From DASPKW01 sp038244055 (GTDB lineage: Bacteria > Planctomycetota > Phycisphaerae > Tepidisphaerales > Tepidisphaeraceae): a DNA stretch of 8,094 bases. The DNA lies in assembly GCA_038244055.1 (NCBI GenBank), contig JBBRTW010000338.1, positions 1-8,094 on the forward strand, written 5' to 3'. The notes beneath the pieces were generated by a model. The model saw nothing but the letters and a program-made list of their open reading frames with translations. It did no database searches and had not been told where the DNA came from. Numbering within the stretch: position 1 is the stretch's first letter; each line of letters begins with the position of its first letter. Made by a program: the position numbers and the translations under genes. Below are positions 5,109-8,094 of the stretch, piece after piece.

Positions 5109-8087
5109 TTACTTCTGCCCCGCCAGAAACTCCATCAAATCCGCCGCCTGCTGCGGCTCCAGAATCCCCATCAATCCTTCCGGCATGATCGATAGCGCCG
5201 CCGCCTTGATGCTCTTCATCTGCGCCGCCGGGATATGAATCGGCTCCAGCGTCGCATCCTTGATGACCACTTCCGCATCGGTGCGGCTCAGGAGAAAGCC
5301 GGTGATCACATCCCCATCGGCCATCTGCACGTTGTAGGCCGTGAATCCTTCGGCGATCGCTTTGGAGGGCTCGACAATCGATTCCAGCAACTGCTCGCGA
5401 TTGTACTTGGTCGCGATGTGGCTCAAATCCGGGCCGAATTCGCGCCCTTTGATTCCCACCGCCAGATGGCATAAGGCGCATTGCGCCACGTTCTGAAACA
5501 CATTCGCCCCGCGCTGCGCATCGCCCTTCATCGCCAGCAGTTTGGCGCGGTCGAACTTGTCGCCGAGCCTGGGCGCGGGCGACATATCCCGGCCGGTGAA
5601 GCGATCGAAGAGATCATGGGCCGCCGGCGATTTGCTCGCCAGCGCCCGCTCGATGACCTGCCGTCGAACCTCCAGGTCCGTCTTACCGCTTTCCATGGTA
5701 CTGAGCATCGTCAGAGATCCACTCGCGGTCTCGAGCACCTTATCGATTCCCTCGGCGTGGCCGGGTTCAATTGCGGAGATCACCATCGCCTTCATCGCCT
5801 CTTCCCGATCCGCCTTCCCCCGCGCCGCCGCGTTCGCATCATCGCTCATCTGCCCGATCCACTGGGCCAACAGCGCGATCCCCCGATCATCCACCACATC
5901 CGACCCGATGCGCGGCATCCGCCCGCTCCCGGTCTTGGCCATCCGGTACAGCAGCACCGACCGGCCGGGATCGCCGGGCGTGATAATCCGCGGCTGATCG
6001 AGGTCGAACCCGCCCAAAATCGCGGCCTGGCTGACCGTGTGGGTCTCCTTGAGCGACTTTTCCTTTCGCAAATCGATCAGCGATGATCCGCCGCCATGCT
6101 CGCGATGGCAGTGGGCGCAGTTGGCGTGCAGATACGACCGCGCTCGTTCCGTCAGATTGGCCGAGGTATCCTCCGGATTCACCAGCGAAAATGGCTCCGG
6201 CGCATCCGGCGTCCCCGGCTTGCGCACATAAGGTGCCGACATCAATCCCATCTTCCGCAGCGCGGCCAGTTGATTCTCCTGCCGCCCATCCACCTCCTGA
6301 ACCCGGTCGAGTTGCGCTACATCATACCCCACTGCGTATCCCGCATGGATCGTATGGCAAGACAGGCACTGCGTCCGCGAGGCGAAATGCCAAGTCTGCT
6401 GTCGCACCCCGCCGGGAATGGAGGCATCTTTGATCGAAAGCTTCTCCTCCGCACCATTCTCGGGAACCAGATCCGCATCGCTCTGATCCTCGCGCCAGCG
6501 ATAGGCGTACCCATGCCACTGCCGGCCATCGAAATGGAGCAACTGCGATTCAAGTTTCTTCCGCGAATCGGCCGCCCCCGCCTGCATCTCCATCGAAAAT
6601 GTGCGCACCAGAACACTGTCCTTCGGAAAGCTCCGCGTGAGCCGCCCGAAGACATCATCCGCCTTCCACTTCACCTCGCCCGTCCCCGGCACCGCAATAA
6701 ACCGCTCGGCCGATGCCCCATCCACCCACTGCGGCGCATTGATCGAATACGGCACCACGCCCGGCGCTGGAACCTGCCTGGCCACATCCGCGAAGATCCC
6801 CGTGTCTTTAAGCGTCCGCGGAAAAGTCGATGGCCCCTGCGCCGCCGGGGTGGCCGCCAGCACATAAATCCCGCCCCCCTCGTAATCCACGATATATAAC
6901 TCCCCGTCCGCATCCTCGCCAAAGCTGACGATCCGCGCATCGGTCTGCGCGATCGTCCGATGCGGCTCGAGCTTGTCATCGCCAATGAGCTTGGCCGCCC
7001 ACATCCGCCGGGTTTCCCAGTCGCCGAAGACGTACTGCCCCACGAGCTGCGGAAACTTCTTGCCCCGGTAGACATAACCGCCCGTGATCGAAGCCGCCTC
7101 CGCATGGGTCAGCGCCAGCGCCGGTGGCGTGATGGGTGTCGGCCCGCGCTTACCATCGGGATGGATGGGGTTGGTCCCCTCCATGATGCTCCAGCCGTAG
7201 TTCCCACCCGATTTGGCGCAGAGGATCGATTCGATCACCTCCCACCCCACATCCCCCACCCAGAGCTGCCCGGCCACGCGGTCGAAACTCATCCGCCATG
7301 GATTGCGCAGCCCATACGAAAACACTTCCCCCCGCGCCCCGGCCATTTTCACGAACGGATTATCCTTGGGAATCGAATATGCCTTGCCTCCCTCCGGATG
7401 ATCCACATCGATCCGCAGGATCGACGACCGCAGATCGCTGATATCCTGCCCCGTGTTGTACATATCCGGCGGATGCGGGTCGGCCTGATCGCCGGTTGAA
7501 AAATACAAATACCCGTCCGGGCCGAATTTCAGGCACGATCCGTTGTGCCCCCCCTGATGCCATTCGATGATGATTTTCTCGCTGGCCGGATCGATCCGCG
7601 GCGTCTCACCCGCCGCATTCCCGACCACCGTGAACCGCGAAACCCTCGATCCCACCGGATCTTTCGGCCGCTCGGCAAAATTCAGCGTATACACAACGTA
7701 AACAAAATGATTCTCCTGAAATTTCGGATGAAACGTGATGCTGTAAACCGATTCAAATCCCCGCGCCCCCGGCACATCCTTCCAACTGGTGATGACCTCT
7801 TTCAAATCGACAAACAGATCGCGCTGATCCGCATCGGGCTTGTTCAGGAATGAATAAATCTTCCCCCCCAGTTCCACCACAAAGACCCGAGCGCTCCCCG
7901 CCGCGAAGGCGATATCCGCCGGCGAGGTGAAGGTCAGCTTCGGGTAAATCCGCTGCAACTCAAACGGCGGAGGCGCTTCGGGCGACCCCGTCACCCGCCC
8001 ACTGCTCCAGGCCGTCCGCTGCTCCGCCGCCGCGGCCGGGGTTGCGGCCGCCAGGGCCGTAAACCCGAACACCAACCCTATCACCAT
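5109..8087 (-). CDS. PQQ-type sugar dehydrogenase fused to three c-type heme modules
   Basis: The product, 992 residues from the ATG at 8087, is probably periplasmic. Residues 1-21 form a hydrophobic, Ala-rich export signal. Residues about 43-411 are a glucose/sorbosone dehydrogenase beta-propeller: GGHNG with H181 (matching the catalytic His of soluble glucose dehydrogenase), FGPDGYLYFSTGD (188-200), YGLRNPWRMSFD (R261) and GGNYGW (294-299). Residues about 420-748 resemble the SO2930/HNE_0200-type diheme cytochrome family, with C574LSCH and C657AHCH and a possible axial Met at 724. Residues about 823-992 resemble the planctomycete heme-binding domain (TIGR02603 type): DLFDRF, KGDAQRGANVF, C870ALCH, EFGPDLSHI and SIMPEGL (Met968). 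The inferred role is oxidation of a sugar or alcohol using PQQ, with electrons passed along the hemes to an outside acceptor; substrate and cofactor are unproven. The frame stays open upstream to the window edge (Arg-Leu before Met), and the signal lacks a basic start, so the true start may lie beyond 8094. Confidence 0.88.
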   Translation of the reverse strand: MVIGLVFGFTALAAATPAAAAEQRTAWSSGRVTGSPEAPPPFELQRIYPKLTFTSPADIAFAAGSARVFVVELGGKIYSFLNKPDADQRDLFVDLKEVITSWKDVPGARGFESVYSITFHPKFQENHFVYVVYTLNFAERPKDPVGSRVSRFTVVGNAAGETPRIDPASEKIIIEWHQGGHNGSCLKFGPDGYLYFSTGDQADPHPPDMYNTGQDISDLRSSILRIDVDHPEGGKAYSIPKDNPFVKMAGARGEVFSYGLRNPWRMSFDRVAGQLWVGDVGWEVIESILCAKSGGNYGWSIMEGTNPIHPDGKRGPTPITPPALALTHAEAASITGGYVYRGKKFPQLVGQYVFGDWETRRMWAAKLIGDDKLEPHRTIAQTDARIVSFGEDADGELYIVDYEGGGIYVLAATPAAQGPSTFPRTLKDTGIFADVARQVPAPGVVPYSINAPQWVDGASAERFIAVPGTGEVKWKADDVFGRLTRSFPKDSVLVRTFSMEMQAGAADSRKKLESQLLHFDGRQWHGYAYRWREDQSDADLVPENGAEEKLSIKDASIPGGVRQQTWHFASRTQCLSCHTIHAGYAVGYDVAQLDRVQEVDGRQENQLAALRKMGLMSAPYVRKPGTPDAPEPFSLVNPEDTSANLTERARSYLHANCAHCHREHGGGSSLIDLRKEKSLKETHTVSQAAILGGFDLDQPRIITPGDPGRSVLLYRMAKTGSGRMPRIGSDVVDDRGIALLAQWIGQMSDDANAAARGKADREEAMKAMVISAIEPGHAEGIDKVLETASGSLTMLSTMESGKTDLEVRRQVIERALASKSPAAHDLFDRFTGRDMSPAPRLGDKFDRAKLLAMKGDAQRGANVFQNVAQCALCHLAVGIKGREFGPDLSHIATKYNREQLLESIVEPSKAIAEGFTAYNVQMADGDVITGFLLSRTDAEVVIKDATLEPIHIPAAQMKSIKAAALSIMPEGLMGILEPQQAADLMEFLAGQK

Positions 8088-8094
8088 CAGCCTT

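Noticed and set aside
6096..6899. A 267-codon plus-strand open frame inside the dehydrogenase-cytochrome gene
   Set aside because: It is antisense to conserved sequence containing CxxCH motifs and has a biased Arg/His/Pro composition.

Overview
The window is high-GC bacterial chromosome, most likely from the phylum Planctomycetota. The strongest sign is the large minus-strand gene. It joins a PQQ-type sugar dehydrogenase domain to c-type cytochrome modules, and its last module looks like the heme-binding domain that is greatly expanded in Planctomycetes and Verrucomicrobia. A secreted esterase of a kind common in that group and a short palindromic repeat between genes fit the same origin. I cannot place it reliably below phylum.

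Layout: positions 1-264 hold at most the tail of a gene cut by the window edge, then a candidate promoter. Four plus-strand genes follow: a tandem universal stress protein (265-1200), a secreted DUF4139 protein (about 1312-2790), a secreted alpha/beta-hydrolase esterase (2968-3957) and a ParA-type ATPase (4131-5057). The gaps between them are 111, 177 and 173 bases. They hold a long inverted repeat, two candidate extended -10 promoters of similar sequence, and a perfect palindromic repeat. This suggests mostly separate transcription units rather than one operon. The ParA gene converges on the minus-strand dehydrogenase/cytochrome gene (5109-8087) across 51 bases in which I see no convincing terminator.

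Function: the genes do not form an obvious single pathway. Three products appear exported (the DUF4139 protein, the esterase and the dehydrogenase-cytochrome fusion). The last could oxidise a sugar or similar compound in the periplasm and pass electrons through three covalent hemes in the same chain. The stress protein and ParA are cytoplasmic. I see no RNA gene, insertion sequence, CRISPR array or defence system. The most interesting items are the triheme fusion enzyme, the ParA with no ParB beside it, the palindromic repeat, and the recurring GGTATRATCC element with inverted-repeat arms.
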